Shown here: piece after piece, positions 15,347 through 24,713 of the stretch | How the letters are laid out: every line of letters starts with the position of its first letter | How positions within the stretch are numbered: the first letter of the stretch is position 1 | Assembly (NCBI GenBank): GCA_016788205.1 | Contig: JAEUTA010000002.1 | Coordinates: forward strand, 62,001 to 126,000 | Origin: Flavobacteriales bacterium | GTDB lineage: Bacteria; Bacteroidota; Bacteroidia; Flavobacteriales_F; PHOS-HE28 | Length of the DNA: 64,000 bases | Reading direction: 5' to 3' | Translations under genes and position numbers: made by a program | Notes under the pieces: generated by a model | What the model was told of the DNA's origin: nothing | The model's database searches: none | Seen by the model: only the letters and a program-made list of their open reading frames with translations

Positions 15347-17047
15347 ATGCCCTCTCCCCTCATGCGTTCACTTCTCCTCTTTCTGGCACTCATCGTTGTT
15401 GTCGGCTGTCGCGAACAAGCGAAGGCACCCACCGAGCAGGAGAAAGCCCAGCTCATCAACGAAGTATTCGAGAGCCGCGAGCAGTACACGGTGCGCACGC
15501 TGGACAGTACGGACATCCTGGGCTACCTTGCCAGTCACCCGGAACTGCGCTCGGACTCGGCCGGTATCCGCGACTTCTATGCACGGCGCAAATACCAGTT
15601 CGCCTGGTTCGTGAACGATAGCCTTTCGCAGGCCGCAGCGGGTTTCGCTTCGCTGGTGAACAGCACCGAATCTGCCTACAAGGAAGGTGCTGCGCTGCGC
15701 GAACGGTTGAACGAACTGCTGAGCAACGGCCACCGCAGCCGCGCGGACAGCGCCGCCTGCGACAGTTGCCGCACCGCGCTGGAACTGGCCCTCACCGCAC
15801 AGTTCTTCCGCTTCGCGGACAAGAAGTACGGCGGCATGGTGGGCAAGGACCTGCACGAGTTGGACTGGTTCATTCCGCGCAAGAAGAAGAACTACGACCG
15901 CCTGTTGGATTCGCTCACCGCCGGGCGCATGGACCTGCGCGCCATCGAGCCCATCCATCCACAGTACGGCAAGTTGAAGGATGAGCTGAAGCGCTATGCC
16001 GCCCTGGATACGTTGGTGCAATGGGATGTGCTTTCCCTCGGCGAACGCAAGAAGCTGGAGCCCGGTGATACGGCCGGTGTGATACCCGACATCCGTCAGC
16101 GATTGATGGTGCTGGGCGATCTGAAGAGCGGGATGGACACCATCGTGCTCTCCTCCACCGCTTACGATAGCACCTTGTTCCAGGCTGTGCAACGCTTTCA
16201 GGAACGGCATTCGCTGCTTCCCGATGGGGTGATCGGCAACAGCGTGATCCGCCAATTGAACGTGACACCGGCGCAGCGCGTGCGCACCATGCTCATCAAC
16301 ATGGAACGCCTGCGATGGGTGCCCGAGGCCTACGCTCCCGACCTCATCCTGGTGAACATCCCGGAGTTCCGCATGCACATCTTCGAGAACGGCCAGGAAG
16401 CGTGGAACATGAAGGTTGTGGTGGGCAACGAGGCCACGCGCACGGTGATCTTCAGCGATACGTTGAGCAACATCGTTTTCAGCCCGTACTGGGGAGTGCC
16501 GCAGAGCATCGTGAAGAACGAGATCCTGCCGGCGATCAAAAAGAACCCGAACTACCTCGCGAACAAAGGCATGGAACGTATCGGTGGAAGTGATTCGAAT
16601 CCGGTGATCCGCCAGAGACCAGGCTCGGGCAACGCGCTGGGCAAGGTGAAGTTCCTGTTCCCCAACAGCTACAGCATCTACTTCCACGATACGCCGAGCA
16701 AGGGTGGGTTCGCACGCGAGAGCCGTGCCTTCAGCCATGGTTGCATCCGGCTGAGCGAACCGCAGCGCCTGGCGGAATACCTGCTGCGTAACGACACCAC
16801 GTGGACCACCGAGAAGATCAAGGCGGCCATGAACAAGCGCACCGAGACGTGGGTGACCTTGAAAGAGAAACGCCCCGTCACGATCGGCTACTTCACCGCC
16901 TGGGTGGGCGCCGATGGCCGGTTGAACTTCTGCGACGATGTGTACGGCCACGACGAGAAGCTCGCGCGCGAGCTCTTCTTCGACGCTACACCCGTGCCAC
17001 CCGCTCCGGTGGCGGCTATTCCTGCGGAGCCGGAGCTGGCTCAATGA
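15347..17047 (+). CDS. L,D-transpeptidase, YcbB/LdtD-like lipoprotein
   Basis: 566 aa. The signal sequence ends in a lipobox (VVGC), so it is probably a lipoprotein. The order is an N-terminal scaffold region, a peptidoglycan-binding-like helical domain near residue 270-300 (AVQRFQERHSLLPDGVIG) and a YkuD catalytic domain (about 325-500). The catalytic Cys466 lies in FSHGCIRLSEP, with His upstream in YFHDTPSK. This is the arrangement of LdtD/YcbB, which forms meso-diaminopimelate 3-3 cross-links. ATGs at 15347 and 15362 are both possible starts. The C-terminal Pro/Ala-rich tail overlaps the convergent membrane-protein gene by 32 nt. Confidence 0.9.
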   Translation: MPSPLMRSLLLFLALIVVVGCREQAKAPTEQEKAQLINEVFESREQYTVRTLDSTDILGYLASHPELRSDSAGIRDFYARRKYQFAWFVNDSLSQAAAGFASLVNSTESAYKEGAALRERLNELLSNGHRSRADSAACDSCRTALELALTAQFFRFADKKYGGMVGKDLHELDWFIPRKKKNYDRLLDSLTAGRMDLRAIEPIHPQYGKLKDELKRYAALDTLVQWDVLSLGERKKLEPGDTAGVIPDIRQRLMVLGDLKSGMDTIVLSSTAYDSTLFQAVQRFQERHSLLPDGVIGNSVIRQLNVTPAQRVRTMLINMERLRWVPEAYAPDLILVNIPEFRMHIFENGQEAWNMKVVVGNEATRTVIFSDTLSNIVFSPYWGVPQSIVKNEILPAIKKNPNYLANKGMERIGGSDSNPVIRQRPGSGNALGKVKFLFPNSYSIYFHDTPSKGGFARESRAFSHGCIRLSEPQRLAEYLLRNDTTWTTEKIKAAMNKRTETWVTLKEKRPVTIGYFTAWVGADGRLNFCDDVYGHDEKLARELFFDATPVPPAPVAAIPAEPELAQ

Positions 17048-18428
17048 GCCGCAGGCCGGGTCGGCCGAAATAGTCGGCCATGCTCAGGTTCATCCAGTGC
17101 ACCGATGAAGTATCCAGCCGAAGCACGGTCAAGCTTTTAGGCCATTCCACAGGCGGCAGAACGAGTTCGCCATCCGGGGTTGTTCTGATCGCCTCGTAAC
17201 GCGCGTTCATGGCGCGATCGTAGCGTGCAAGGGTTCCATCGCAGAGCTCCCAGGTCAGGTCCATTCCTCGCCCCAGGAAGAGGAAAGAGGCACCGATCAT
17301 CACCAACGACCAAGGCCATCTGAGCACGCCTTCGTCATAGGCTTTGCGTGGTTCGAAGAATGTCTGATCCCAAACAAGGGCCGCGAAGAACCACGTGACC
17401 ATGAAGTAGAAGAGCCCCATGTTCACCGTGCGGTGCTGACCCAGCAAGCCCGTGGGCCAATAGGTGACCACCATCGCAGTGAAAAGGCAGACGAATGGAA
17501 AGGCTAGCGCGAGCCACTTGTTCAATGGCCTCGCGAACGGTCGCAGAATGCCGCGTGCGATGGCCTCCCGTCGGATGCTTGGAAAGTTCAAGGTGAGGAT
17601 GAAGACCGGCAAGGACAAGAAAGCCAGGCCACCGAAACGCGCGGTCTGTGCGGTGCTGTAGGCCAGCGTTCGTAACACGTCATGGCGCATCGGAAAGTTA
17701 GAGCCGCGGGTTTCGTTACCCGGCGCCGCAATGACCACGATCGCGCAGAGCATGGAGATTCCCAGCAGGATGAGCGCTGGGCGGGCGATGTGGCCTTCCT
17801 TCACCCGTAGATAAACGAACAGCAACGCATGCCCGATCACCAGAAAAGCCATGTGCACTTCGTTGCAGCCGGCGATCGTGATCACCAGAAGTACTTGCAC
17901 GACGAACCATCTCCAAGGGAGCGTTCCATGCGGCGAACGCAAATGACCTATCCAATTCGCTACCAGGAAAAGGCTGAGCGCGTTCGGTAGTTGATAGGTG
18001 ATGGCGCCGGTATACCAGTAAAAGCCTTCACTGGTGTTCGGCATCACATGCAGGAAGATCAGCACGAACACCAGCGCTATCGTTGCACTGATCTCGCGCG
18101 TCGCGCTGGGAAGCAGCGAGCGGACGAAGCGGTTGGCCGCCAGCCAGGTGAAAAGGATCAGCGCGGCGGCAACAGCTCGATAGAGCCCAAGACCCTCCTC
18201 GATACCCAACGTCAATGGTCCGCGCAGCAGCAGGATGTCGGAAAAGTAACGCCCGTTCCACGAGGTGTACTCCTGCACCAGGCGTACACCCAGATCCGTA
18301 CGCATGCCCGCAACGGCATAGCTGAAGTCGTCAGCGAACGGATGTACGAAGCATGCAACAGCCAGGTGGCGCAACAAAACGATCACCAGAATGCACTGGG
18401 CCAGCCTGATCGGTAAGCGATCCTTCAT
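17016..18428 (-). CDS. Polytopic membrane protein (DUF6056-like, possible GT-C fold)
   Basis: 470 aa with about ten hydrophobic segments. An early periplasmic loop holds HPFADDFSY, with two adjacent acidic residues as seen in the first loop of GT-C glycosyltransferases. A NTSEGFYWYTG motif follows, typical of DUF6056-like proteins. The likely role is transfer of a sugar from a lipid carrier, but the sequence does not prove it. The ATG at 18428 is chosen over an in-frame TTG at 18437; a CATCTTTG octamer lies 6 nt before it. It is downstream of a dolichol-phosphate-sugar synthase-like gene on the same strand, which would make the lipid-linked donor. Confidence 0.65.
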   Translation of the reverse strand: MKDRLPIRLAQCILVIVLLRHLAVACFVHPFADDFSYAVAGMRTDLGVRLVQEYTSWNGRYFSDILLLRGPLTLGIEEGLGLYRAVAAALILFTWLAANRFVRSLLPSATREISATIALVFVLIFLHVMPNTSEGFYWYTGAITYQLPNALSLFLVANWIGHLRSPHGTLPWRWFVVQVLLVITIAGCNEVHMAFLVIGHALLFVYLRVKEGHIARPALILLGISMLCAIVVIAAPGNETRGSNFPMRHDVLRTLAYSTAQTARFGGLAFLSLPVFILTLNFPSIRREAIARGILRPFARPLNKWLALAFPFVCLFTAMVVTYWPTGLLGQHRTVNMGLFYFMVTWFFAALVWDQTFFEPRKAYDEGVLRWPWSLVMIGASFLFLGRGMDLTWELCDGTLARYDRAMNARYEAIRTTPDGELVLPPVEWPKSLTVLRLDTSSVHWMNLSMADYFGRPGLRLIEPAPAPQE

Positions 18429-18434
18429 CACCGG

Positions 18435-18442
18435 CAAAGATG
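18435..18442 (-). promoter_or_regulatory. Bacteroidota -7 element (CATCTTTG)
   Basis: On the minus strand CATCTTTG ends 6 nt before the ATG at 18428. It sits in the 25-nt gap after the upstream glycosyltransferase and could be an internal promoter. Confidence 0.4.
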
Positions 18443-18453
18443 GACCGAGGCGA

Positions 18454-19410
18454 TCAGAACCCGGTGCGTTCGCTGATGCGGTAGCGGTTGCGATCGGTAC
18501 CGTTGCGGCTCACCAGATCGGCCACGAAACCGGCGGTGAAGAGTTGCACGCCGATCACCATGGCGGTGAGGGCCACGAAGAAGAGACCTTGATCGGCCAC
18601 GCGTGGAGCAGGATGATGCAAGACGAACGAATGCCAGAGCTTCTCTCCCACCACCCAGGCTGCGCTGAGGAAACCCACCATGAACATCAGCGTGCCCATG
18701 CCACCGAAGAAGTGCATCGGTTTCTTGGCGAACCGGAAAATGAACGTGATGGTGAGCAGGTCCAGGAACCCATTGATGAAGCGGCTGAACCCGAACTTGG
18801 TGTGTCCGAATTTGCGCGGATGGTGTTTCACCACTTTCTCACCGATCTTCCCAAAGCCTTCCTTCTTCGCGATGAACGGGATGTAGCGGTGCATCTCACC
18901 GAACACTTCGATGTTCTTCACCACATCCTTCCGGTAGGCCTTCAGCCCGCAGTTGAAATCGTGCAGTTGCACACCACTGGCGCGGCGCGTGGTCCAGTTG
19001 AAGAGCTTCGTAGGAATGGTCTTCGTCAGCGGATCGTAGCGCTTCTGTTTCCAGCCGCTCACCAGGTCGAAGCCATCCTCGGTGATCATGCGATAGAGCT
19101 CAGGCACCTCGTCGGGATCGTCCTGTAGGTCGGCGTCCATGGTGATCACCACGTTGCCTTGCGCGGCTTTGAAGCCTTCGTTCAGCGCCGGGCTCTTCCC
19201 GTAGTTGCGCCCGAAACGGATGCCCTTCACACGGTCATTGGCAGCAGACAAGCGTTGGATCTCGTTCCACGAGCCATCGGTGCTGCCATCGTCCACGAGG
19301 ATGATCTCGTAGCGCTTACCCATTCCGCTGATCACCCGGTGCAACCACTCCACGAGGTGCGGGAGCGACTCGCGTTCGTTCACCAGGGGGATTACGATGG
19401 AAATGTCCAT
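18454..19410 (-). CDS. GT2 glycosyltransferase, polyprenyl-phosphate sugar synthase-like (DPM1/ArnC type)
   Basis: 318 aa. The GT2 domain starts DISIVIPLVNERESLP, with VDDGSTDGS, the metal-binding MDADLQDDP and the acceptor region DFNCGLKAYR. Two C-terminal membrane segments (about residues 232-300) are typical of enzymes that load glucose, mannose or aminoarabinose onto undecaprenyl phosphate. The ATG at 19410 gives the standard N-terminus. The polytopic membrane protein just downstream could use the lipid-linked product. Confidence 0.88.
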   Translation of the reverse strand: MDISIVIPLVNERESLPHLVEWLHRVISGMGKRYEIILVDDGSTDGSWNEIQRLSAANDRVKGIRFGRNYGKSPALNEGFKAAQGNVVITMDADLQDDPDEVPELYRMITEDGFDLVSGWKQKRYDPLTKTIPTKLFNWTTRRASGVQLHDFNCGLKAYRKDVVKNIEVFGEMHRYIPFIAKKEGFGKIGEKVVKHHPRKFGHTKFGFSRFINGFLDLLTITFIFRFAKKPMHFFGGMGTLMFMVGFLSAAWVVGEKLWHSFVLHHPAPRVADQGLFFVALTAMVIGVQLFTAGFVADLVSRNGTDRNRYRISERTGF

Positions 19411-19472
19411 GCGGGGCTGGGCGGAAAAGTGCTGCAAGGATAAGCAGCCCCGTTCAACGGGGCCGGATCGCC

Positions 19473-20537
19473 CTACCACGACAGTGCAACACGACGGGTC
19501 ATCCAGCCGGAACCGGTTCGGATCAACACCGTGTAGCTACCTGGTGCTCGCGCGGCCATTGAAAGCTCGAAGGAGCCTTGTTCCTGTTGTTGCTCCAGCA
19601 TTCTTCCCAGCGCATCCAGCAGGGTAACCTGGAACACCTCGTTGCTCTTGGGCACGAAACGCAAGGTCCGTCCATCAAACATCAGTACCACGGTTTCATC
19701 GCTGCTATGCATCGATGTGCTTCCATCCACGGTGATCGAACAGGACTGAACCGTAAGACCCGACCCCGCAGCATTGTAAGCTGTCAACCGTACATCGTAA
19801 CATCCGGGTGTGGTGTAGGAGATCCCTTCGGGAAATTGATCGGTGCTCTCGGCTACCGAAGCACCAGGGAACTCCCAGTACCACGCATATGGATCGTTGG
19901 TCGAAAGATCAGCGAAAGCAATGCTCTCACCGACACCGGCAGTGAAGGTTGAAGGTTCAAAGGCCGCCTGCGGCAGACCTGGGCAACTCAGCGCCGCACC
20001 GTCCTCTAACTGCCATTCAAGGGCAAATCCCAAGCCGGTCAAGGCGAAGTTGTCTACGCACAGAACGTAGTGCTGCCCTTCCACAACATTCAAGCGCGCC
20101 ACCCACGAGTCCCCAGATGAACCTTCCGTGAGATCAGAGGCTTGAAAGCTGAGCCCCGTATTCCCAGTTTGTGCAGCATACGAGCAGCGCACCGGAGCCC
20201 CTGTCAGCGTATCAACGGACTCAGCGAACGGTCCCCACACGGCGAAATCGAAATCCATGGGCTGTGCTGGCATCACGGTGAACCCGATCCGTCCACTGCT
20301 TACCACGGAGAACCGAACGAAGACGCTCTGGTGCTCATCGGTAAGTAAACACCCGTGGTTCGCGGGGTTAAGATCCGCTATGTCTCCAGTGAACGATTGA
20401 TCCACGGCCGGGGTGAAGACCGTATCCGAGCATAAGTGAATGGCGTAGCGCAGATCCGTGGGCTCGAATGTGGGTTGCGCATGAACCGCACCGTTGATCG
20501 AAAGAGCAAGAGAGAAGATGAGCGAACGATCCTTCAT
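19473..20537 (-). CDS. Secreted PKD-domain protein with T9SS C-terminal domain
   Basis: 354 aa. A signal peptide (ends AVHAQ) is followed by a beta-rich N-terminal region with spaced Cys residues, then a PKD-like domain at about 195-280 (FADLSTNDPYAWYWEFPGA, then TPGCYDVRLTAYN). The last ~75 residues form a type A T9SS sorting domain (FQVTLLDALGRMLE, then APGSYTVLIRTGSG). It should be exported to the cell surface. No catalytic domain is seen, so an adhesive or structural role is inferred. The ATG at 20537 begins the signal peptide; a GAAAGATG-type promoter remnant lies 6 nt before it. Confidence 0.8.
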   Translation of the reverse strand: MKDRSLIFSLALSINGAVHAQPTFEPTDLRYAIHLCSDTVFTPAVDQSFTGDIADLNPANHGCLLTDEHQSVFVRFSVVSSGRIGFTVMPAQPMDFDFAVWGPFAESVDTLTGAPVRCSYAAQTGNTGLSFQASDLTEGSSGDSWVARLNVVEGQHYVLCVDNFALTGLGFALEWQLEDGAALSCPGLPQAAFEPSTFTAGVGESIAFADLSTNDPYAWYWEFPGASVAESTDQFPEGISYTTPGCYDVRLTAYNAAGSGLTVQSCSITVDGSTSMHSSDETVVLMFDGRTLRFVPKSNEVFQVTLLDALGRMLEQQQEQGSFELSMAARAPGSYTVLIRTGSGWMTRRVALSW

Positions 20538-20572
20538 CGCTGTGAAAGATGGAACAGCAAGGTAGTTGAACA

Positions 20573-21991
20573 TCATCGAATGCGGCTGATGACCCAGCCA
20601 TCGACATGCCATCCGATGCTATCCGCGCCCTGTTGCTGTATGCGCTGCCAGTTGATCCCGGGCGGCAGGCCGTTCCATTGTTCGATCAAGTTCTGCGGCT
20701 TCACCACCACAATAGCGCCTTGTTCGAACGTATCGATCACTCCATACCAGAGCTCGGTAACGGGCACAGGTCCGCAGTAGTTGATGAATGCCGCTCCCAT
20801 CCCATGCGTGTAGATCCACTCAGGATGAAGGTCGTTCACTTCGTTGGCCAGTTCACGTTCCGTTCTCGCCTGATCCATGAACGGCTGGATCGCTCGTGCG
20901 AACAGGCCAACTTGCACCAAGGCCATCGCTGATACCCACAACGCCGGTCGAAGCCCTCTGACAGCCGACCAAGCCCACGCCCGTTGGAATGCCGGATAGA
21001 GCAGAACAGCAACGAAAGGCAACGCCATCAACAATACACGGTCGTTCTGGAACGGCATTCCGGCGATGAAAAGCAGGTAACAACCCACGCACCAAGTCGC
21101 CATGCGCACTGGCACCGTGAACAGGTCCGCCTTGCGGAAGAACGGCAAGAGCAGAATGCCCATGGGAAGGAAGCCAGGATGAACGAAGATGCCGAGCACG
21201 TACACGATGTTCGGTACACGATAGACCAGTACGCCGTCATCGGAATGAAGTACGCGACGGAAGAGATTGAGCGGCGACCACTCCGCCAGCGGTGACCCGT
21301 GGATCAGGCCTTCCAGTTCGTAGCTCGAAAGCACGGTGAGCACGACCACAAGAACAGCCACCGTTGCACCGATCACCCAGGTCCACCGCCTGCACCTTCC
21401 CTCCTGTTCACCGTGGATGATGGCAAGCACCAACGCACCGATCAGCGGAGCAACAGCCATACGAACGGTCATGGCCAGGCCTGCAAAGACCACCGCCCCG
21501 AACAAGGACCAACGTCCCTTCCCTTGCTGCCACTGTGCGAGCATGATGTACGTCATGAATATCAGCGCGGTGCCCGGCACATCGCTCATGCTCATCATGC
21601 CGTAGCGCAATAGGAACGGACATGCGGCCACGGCGAGAAGGGTGAACGCGAGCAACGGCCCTCGTTCTTCGGAAAACCGCGACAACACCCACCGCAAGCT
21701 GAAGACCAGTATGAGCAGGGACAACGCGCTGACCACCCGAAGCCCAACGAGTTCATCACCCATCACCGCACCCAGAACAGCCGCTGCCATCGGATAGCCG
21801 TGCGGATGTTCCGCTATCACAGGCCGCCCCCCTCCTGCCCAATACGCCGTCCATTCTCTGGCGATGCGCCAGTAATCATGCGCATCCTGGCCATTCACAC
21901 CTTCATAACCGTTCGTCCAGGTCCAAAGCAAGGCCAGCAACACCGGCAGAAAGAGGATGACCACCATCCAGGGTCTTCGCGCCGGTGCCAT
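20573..21991 (-). CDS. GT39-like membrane glycosyltransferase
   Basis: 472 aa with about ten hydrophobic segments. The first periplasmic loop has GVNGQDAHDYWRIA, an Asp/His-rich site like that of ArnT and protein O-mannosyltransferases; HPHGYP and MMSMSDVPGT follow, where the family has its second acidic site. It probably moves a sugar from a lipid carrier to lipid A, protein or glycan in the periplasm; the substrate is not known. The start at 21991 is chosen because TACTTTCG lies 4 nt before it on this strand and the upstream in-frame extension overlaps recR. Confidence 0.75.
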   Translation of the reverse strand: MAPARRPWMVVILFLPVLLALLWTWTNGYEGVNGQDAHDYWRIAREWTAYWAGGGRPVIAEHPHGYPMAAAVLGAVMGDELVGLRVVSALSLLILVFSLRWVLSRFSEERGPLLAFTLLAVAACPFLLRYGMMSMSDVPGTALIFMTYIMLAQWQQGKGRWSLFGAVVFAGLAMTVRMAVAPLIGALVLAIIHGEQEGRCRRWTWVIGATVAVLVVVLTVLSSYELEGLIHGSPLAEWSPLNLFRRVLHSDDGVLVYRVPNIVYVLGIFVHPGFLPMGILLLPFFRKADLFTVPVRMATWCVGCYLLFIAGMPFQNDRVLLMALPFVAVLLYPAFQRAWAWSAVRGLRPALWVSAMALVQVGLFARAIQPFMDQARTERELANEVNDLHPEWIYTHGMGAAFINYCGPVPVTELWYGVIDTFEQGAIVVVKPQNLIEQWNGLPPGINWQRIQQQGADSIGWHVDGWVISRIR

Positions 21992-21995
21992 GCGC

Positions 21996-22003
21996 CGAAA
22001 GTA
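21996..22003 (-). promoter_or_regulatory. Bacteroidota -7 element (TACTTTCG)
   Basis: On the minus strand TACTTTCG ends 4 nt before the ATG at 21991. The same octamer precedes sucC and the oxidoreductase gene at 44894. Confidence 0.5.
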
Positions 22004-22052
22004 ACGGGGGCGGTTCAACGAGCAGGGGTATGGCCGAAGCCGTTCAACGCCG

Positions 22053-22060
22053 TTCCTTTG
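22053..22060 (+). promoter_or_regulatory. Bacteroidota -7 element (TTCCTTTG)
   Basis: TTCCTTTG, one mismatch to TAnnTTTG, ends 4 nt before the recR ATG. Confidence 0.45.
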
Positions 22061-22064
22061 CCGC

Positions 22065-22682
22065 ATGTCGCTCTCCTCCACCCTGCTGGAACAAGCCGTG
22101 GACCAATTGGCCACGCTACCGGGCATCGGGCGGCGTACGGCCATGCGCCTGGCCTTGGACCTGCTGCGCCGGGAACAGCACGAGGTGGCCCGTTTCAGCG
22201 ACGCCATCCGCCGGATGCGCGATGAGGTACGGTTCTGCGAGGTCTGCTGCAACATCAGCGATGAAGCCCGCTGCTCCATCTGCCGCGACCCGAACCGAGA
22301 CGAGCAGCTCATCTGCGTGGTGGAGGACATCCGCGACGTCATCGCCATCGAGAACACCCGACATTTCAAAGGACGCTACCACGTTCTAGGAGGTGTGATC
22401 AGCCCCATGGACGGTATCGGACCTGATGACTTGAACACTCGGGAGCTGATGGAGCGGGTGGCACATGGCGGTACACGCGAAGTGATCCTGGCGCTGGGCA
22501 CCACGCTGGAGGGGGATACCACGGGGTTCTACCTCAACAGGAAGCTGGCCGAGCAAGGCGTCGCCGTGACCGTTCTGGCCCGGGGCCTCAGCGTAGGTGG
22601 GGAGCTGAGCACCACCGACGAACTGACACTTGGCCGAAGCATAGCGGACCGGAAGCCCTACGAGCAAAGCTTGAAGCGATGA
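22065..22682 (+). CDS. Recombination mediator protein RecR
   Basis: 205 aa, the standard length. A helix-hairpin-helix is at residues 15-30 (LPGIGRRTA), a zinc finger uses Cys58, Cys61, Cys70 and Cys73, and a Toprim domain starts LICVVEDIRD, followed by the Walker-B-like C-terminal segment with YEQSLKR. RecR works with RecO (and RecF) to load RecA at single-stranded gaps. Its divergent neighbour is a membrane glycosyltransferase, and the downstream GT2 gene is unrelated in function. Confidence 0.97.
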   Translation: MSLSSTLLEQAVDQLATLPGIGRRTAMRLALDLLRREQHEVARFSDAIRRMRDEVRFCEVCCNISDEARCSICRDPNRDEQLICVVEDIRDVIAIENTRHFKGRYHVLGGVISPMDGIGPDDLNTRELMERVAHGGTREVILALGTTLEGDTTGFYLNRKLAEQGVAVTVLARGLSVGGELSTTDELTLGRSIADRKPYEQSLKR

Positions 22683-22788
22683 AGGGAACAGGTGAGCGCG
22701 TGGACATCCGGGCAGATGAACGTGGCGTTCCGGATCTCGAGTGCGATTTGCATTCCATGACCGCACGGTCGCATGCCCACAGGAACGC

Positions 22789-24699
22789 ATGAAGCTCTCC
22801 GTCATCATCGTCAACTACAACGTACGCGCCTACCTGGAGCAGTGCCTGCGTACCGTGCAAGAAGCCCTAAAGGGCTTGGACGGGGACGTTTTCGTGGTGG
22901 ACAACCAGAGCACCGATGGCAGCGTGGAGATGGTTCGCGACAAGTTCCCGGAAGTGAAATTGATCGCCAACACCGAGAACGTGGGGTTCAGTCGGGCGAA
23001 CAACCAGGCCATACGGGCCAGCGACGCCGAATACGTGGTGCTGCTGAACCCGGACACGGTGGTGGGTGAAGATGTTTTCCACAAGGTGGTGGCTTTCCTG
23101 GACGAACATCCGAAAGCCGGTGGCCTGGGTGTGAAGATGGTGGACGGCACGGGCACCTTTCTGCCGGAGAGCAAACGCGGGCTACCTACACCAGCGGTGG
23201 CGTTCTACAAGATCATCGGACTTACGCGGCTTTTCCCGCACAGCGAAACCTTCGGGCGCTACCACCTGGGGCACCTTCCCGAGAATGAGAAAGCCCGCAT
23301 CGAGATCCTCTCCGGTGCGTGCATGTTCCTGCGGAAGCGCACCTTGAACGAAGTGGGCCTACTGGACGAGAGCTTCTTCATGTACGGCGAGGACATCGAT
23401 CTGAGCTACCGGATCACGCTTGGGGGATACGAGAACTGGTATTTTCCGGAAGCGCGCATCATCCATTACAAAGGGGAAAGCACCAAGAAGAGCAGCGTGA
23501 ACTACGTGTTCGTGTTCTACAACGCCATGGCCATCTTCGCCCAGAAGCACTTCACGCGCAAGCGCATGGACCTGCTGGGCCTGTTGATCAACGGCAGCAT
23601 CTACTTGAGCGCCGCTGGAGCCATCGTGTCACGCTTCTTCAAGCGCGCCTTGCTCCCCATGCTCGATTTCGTGCTCATGTTCCTGCTCGCCTGGTCGTTC
23701 TCGTCGTGGGTGGGCGCGGGCGTGGCGGCGCGAAGTCCGTTCGGCATGGCGGTGGTGGTAGCCACATTGGTGGGCCTTATGGGACTCACGGGCGCCTACG
23801 ACCGTCCAGTACGCTTGCTCAACGTGGCGAAGGGCATGGTCCTTTGGTTCGTGTTCTTCACCCTGCGCAGGCTCGCGGCTGGAATGCCCATGGAGTTGCG
23901 GGTCGACCTCCCCGCCGTGCTGCTCCTGGCCGCTGCTCCCCTGGCGGCCCGCTTGGTCATGCACCTGCTCCGGGTACGTGGCTACAGCCTGCGTAGCATA
24001 GACCTTAAACGGGTGCTCTCCATAGGCAGTGCAGAGGAGAACAAACATGCGCTGGCCCTGCTCTGGCAAACGCACTTCGGCCTGGGTCGCCAGAAACAGA
24101 TGAGCTTGGAAGAAGGGGAAGCCCCGGACGCCGCCGCGGACATCCGGCGCAAGATCAAGAAACACGGCATCGATGAGGTGGTCTTCTGTGCGAAAGACCT
24201 TCGTTGGGGCCGCATCATTGATCTCATGGAACAGCTGCGCCCCACCGGGGTCATGTTCAAGATCGCGCAGCCGGCACGAGAATTCATCATCGGCCCCAAC
24301 AGCATCGAGAGCATCAACGACCTGTACGTCATGGAACGATATGCGGTGCACAGTTCTGCCGCACGCCGCAGCAAACGCCTGATGGACCTTGCCATCGCCC
24401 TAGCCATGGTGGTCGCGCTTCCCTTCGTGCTCCTGATCGTGCGCGACCGCAGCGGTCTGCTGCACAACTGGTGGGCGGTGGTTCGGCGCAGGAAGAGCTG
24501 GGTAGGCTACGGCCCCATGCAAGAGGGTCCGCTGAAACTGCCCGTGATCCGGGACGGCATCGTGGACCCCACCGGTGGCAACGGACCTCGCGATCCGCTT
24601 ACATCGCATCGCGCCAACGTTACCTATGCCAAGGATTACACGGCCTGGGCTGACCTACGCGCCGTGCTCCGTGGCTTGCCGTTGTTGGGTCGCGCATAA
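22789..24699 (+). CDS. GT2 glycosyltransferase fused to a truncated sugar-phosphotransferase module
   Basis: 636 aa. Residues 1 to about 250 are a GT2 rhamnosyltransferase-like domain: VIIVNYN, VDNQSTDGS, LNPDTVVG and the catalytic-base region YGEDIDLSYR. Then come four or five membrane segments (about 280-400), a Rossmann-like CoA_binding_3-type domain (about 405-520, KRVLSIGSAEENKHAL), and from 525 a segment that begins like a polyprenyl-phosphate sugar transferase (RSKRLMDLAIAL) and ends like one (DYTAWADLRAVLRG). The catalytic middle of that transferase (KFRSM and DELPQ motifs, both intact in the gene at 46790) is missing, about 75 residues shorter. The GT2 part looks active. The ATG at 22789 gives the standard GT2 N-terminus. 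Confidence 0.85.
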   Translation: MKLSVIIVNYNVRAYLEQCLRTVQEALKGLDGDVFVVDNQSTDGSVEMVRDKFPEVKLIANTENVGFSRANNQAIRASDAEYVVLLNPDTVVGEDVFHKVVAFLDEHPKAGGLGVKMVDGTGTFLPESKRGLPTPAVAFYKIIGLTRLFPHSETFGRYHLGHLPENEKARIEILSGACMFLRKRTLNEVGLLDESFFMYGEDIDLSYRITLGGYENWYFPEARIIHYKGESTKKSSVNYVFVFYNAMAIFAQKHFTRKRMDLLGLLINGSIYLSAAGAIVSRFFKRALLPMLDFVLMFLLAWSFSSWVGAGVAARSPFGMAVVVATLVGLMGLTGAYDRPVRLLNVAKGMVLWFVFFTLRRLAAGMPMELRVDLPAVLLLAAAPLAARLVMHLLRVRGYSLRSIDLKRVLSIGSAEENKHALALLWQTHFGLGRQKQMSLEEGEAPDAAADIRRKIKKHGIDEVVFCAKDLRWGRIIDLMEQLRPTGVMFKIAQPAREFIIGPNSIESINDLYVMERYAVHSSAARRSKRLMDLAIALAMVVALPFVLLIVRDRSGLLHNWWAVVRRRKSWVGYGPMQEGPLKLPVIRDGIVDPTGGNGPRDPLTSHRANVTYAKDYTAWADLRAVLRGLPLLGRA

Positions 24700-24713
24700 G
24701 ACACCCCCATCGC

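Noticed and set aside
15368..17044. A 558-codon open frame on the minus strand opposite the YcbB-type L,D-transpeptidase gene
   Set aside because: It lies entirely inside a gene with clear catalytic motifs, has a His/Val/Gln-rich low-complexity composition and arises from the third-position GC bias. The same holds for long antisense frames at 3967-4806, 5314-6165, 8175-9446, 24769-26028, 26448-27995, 33684-34805, 52111-53385 and 58577-59758.
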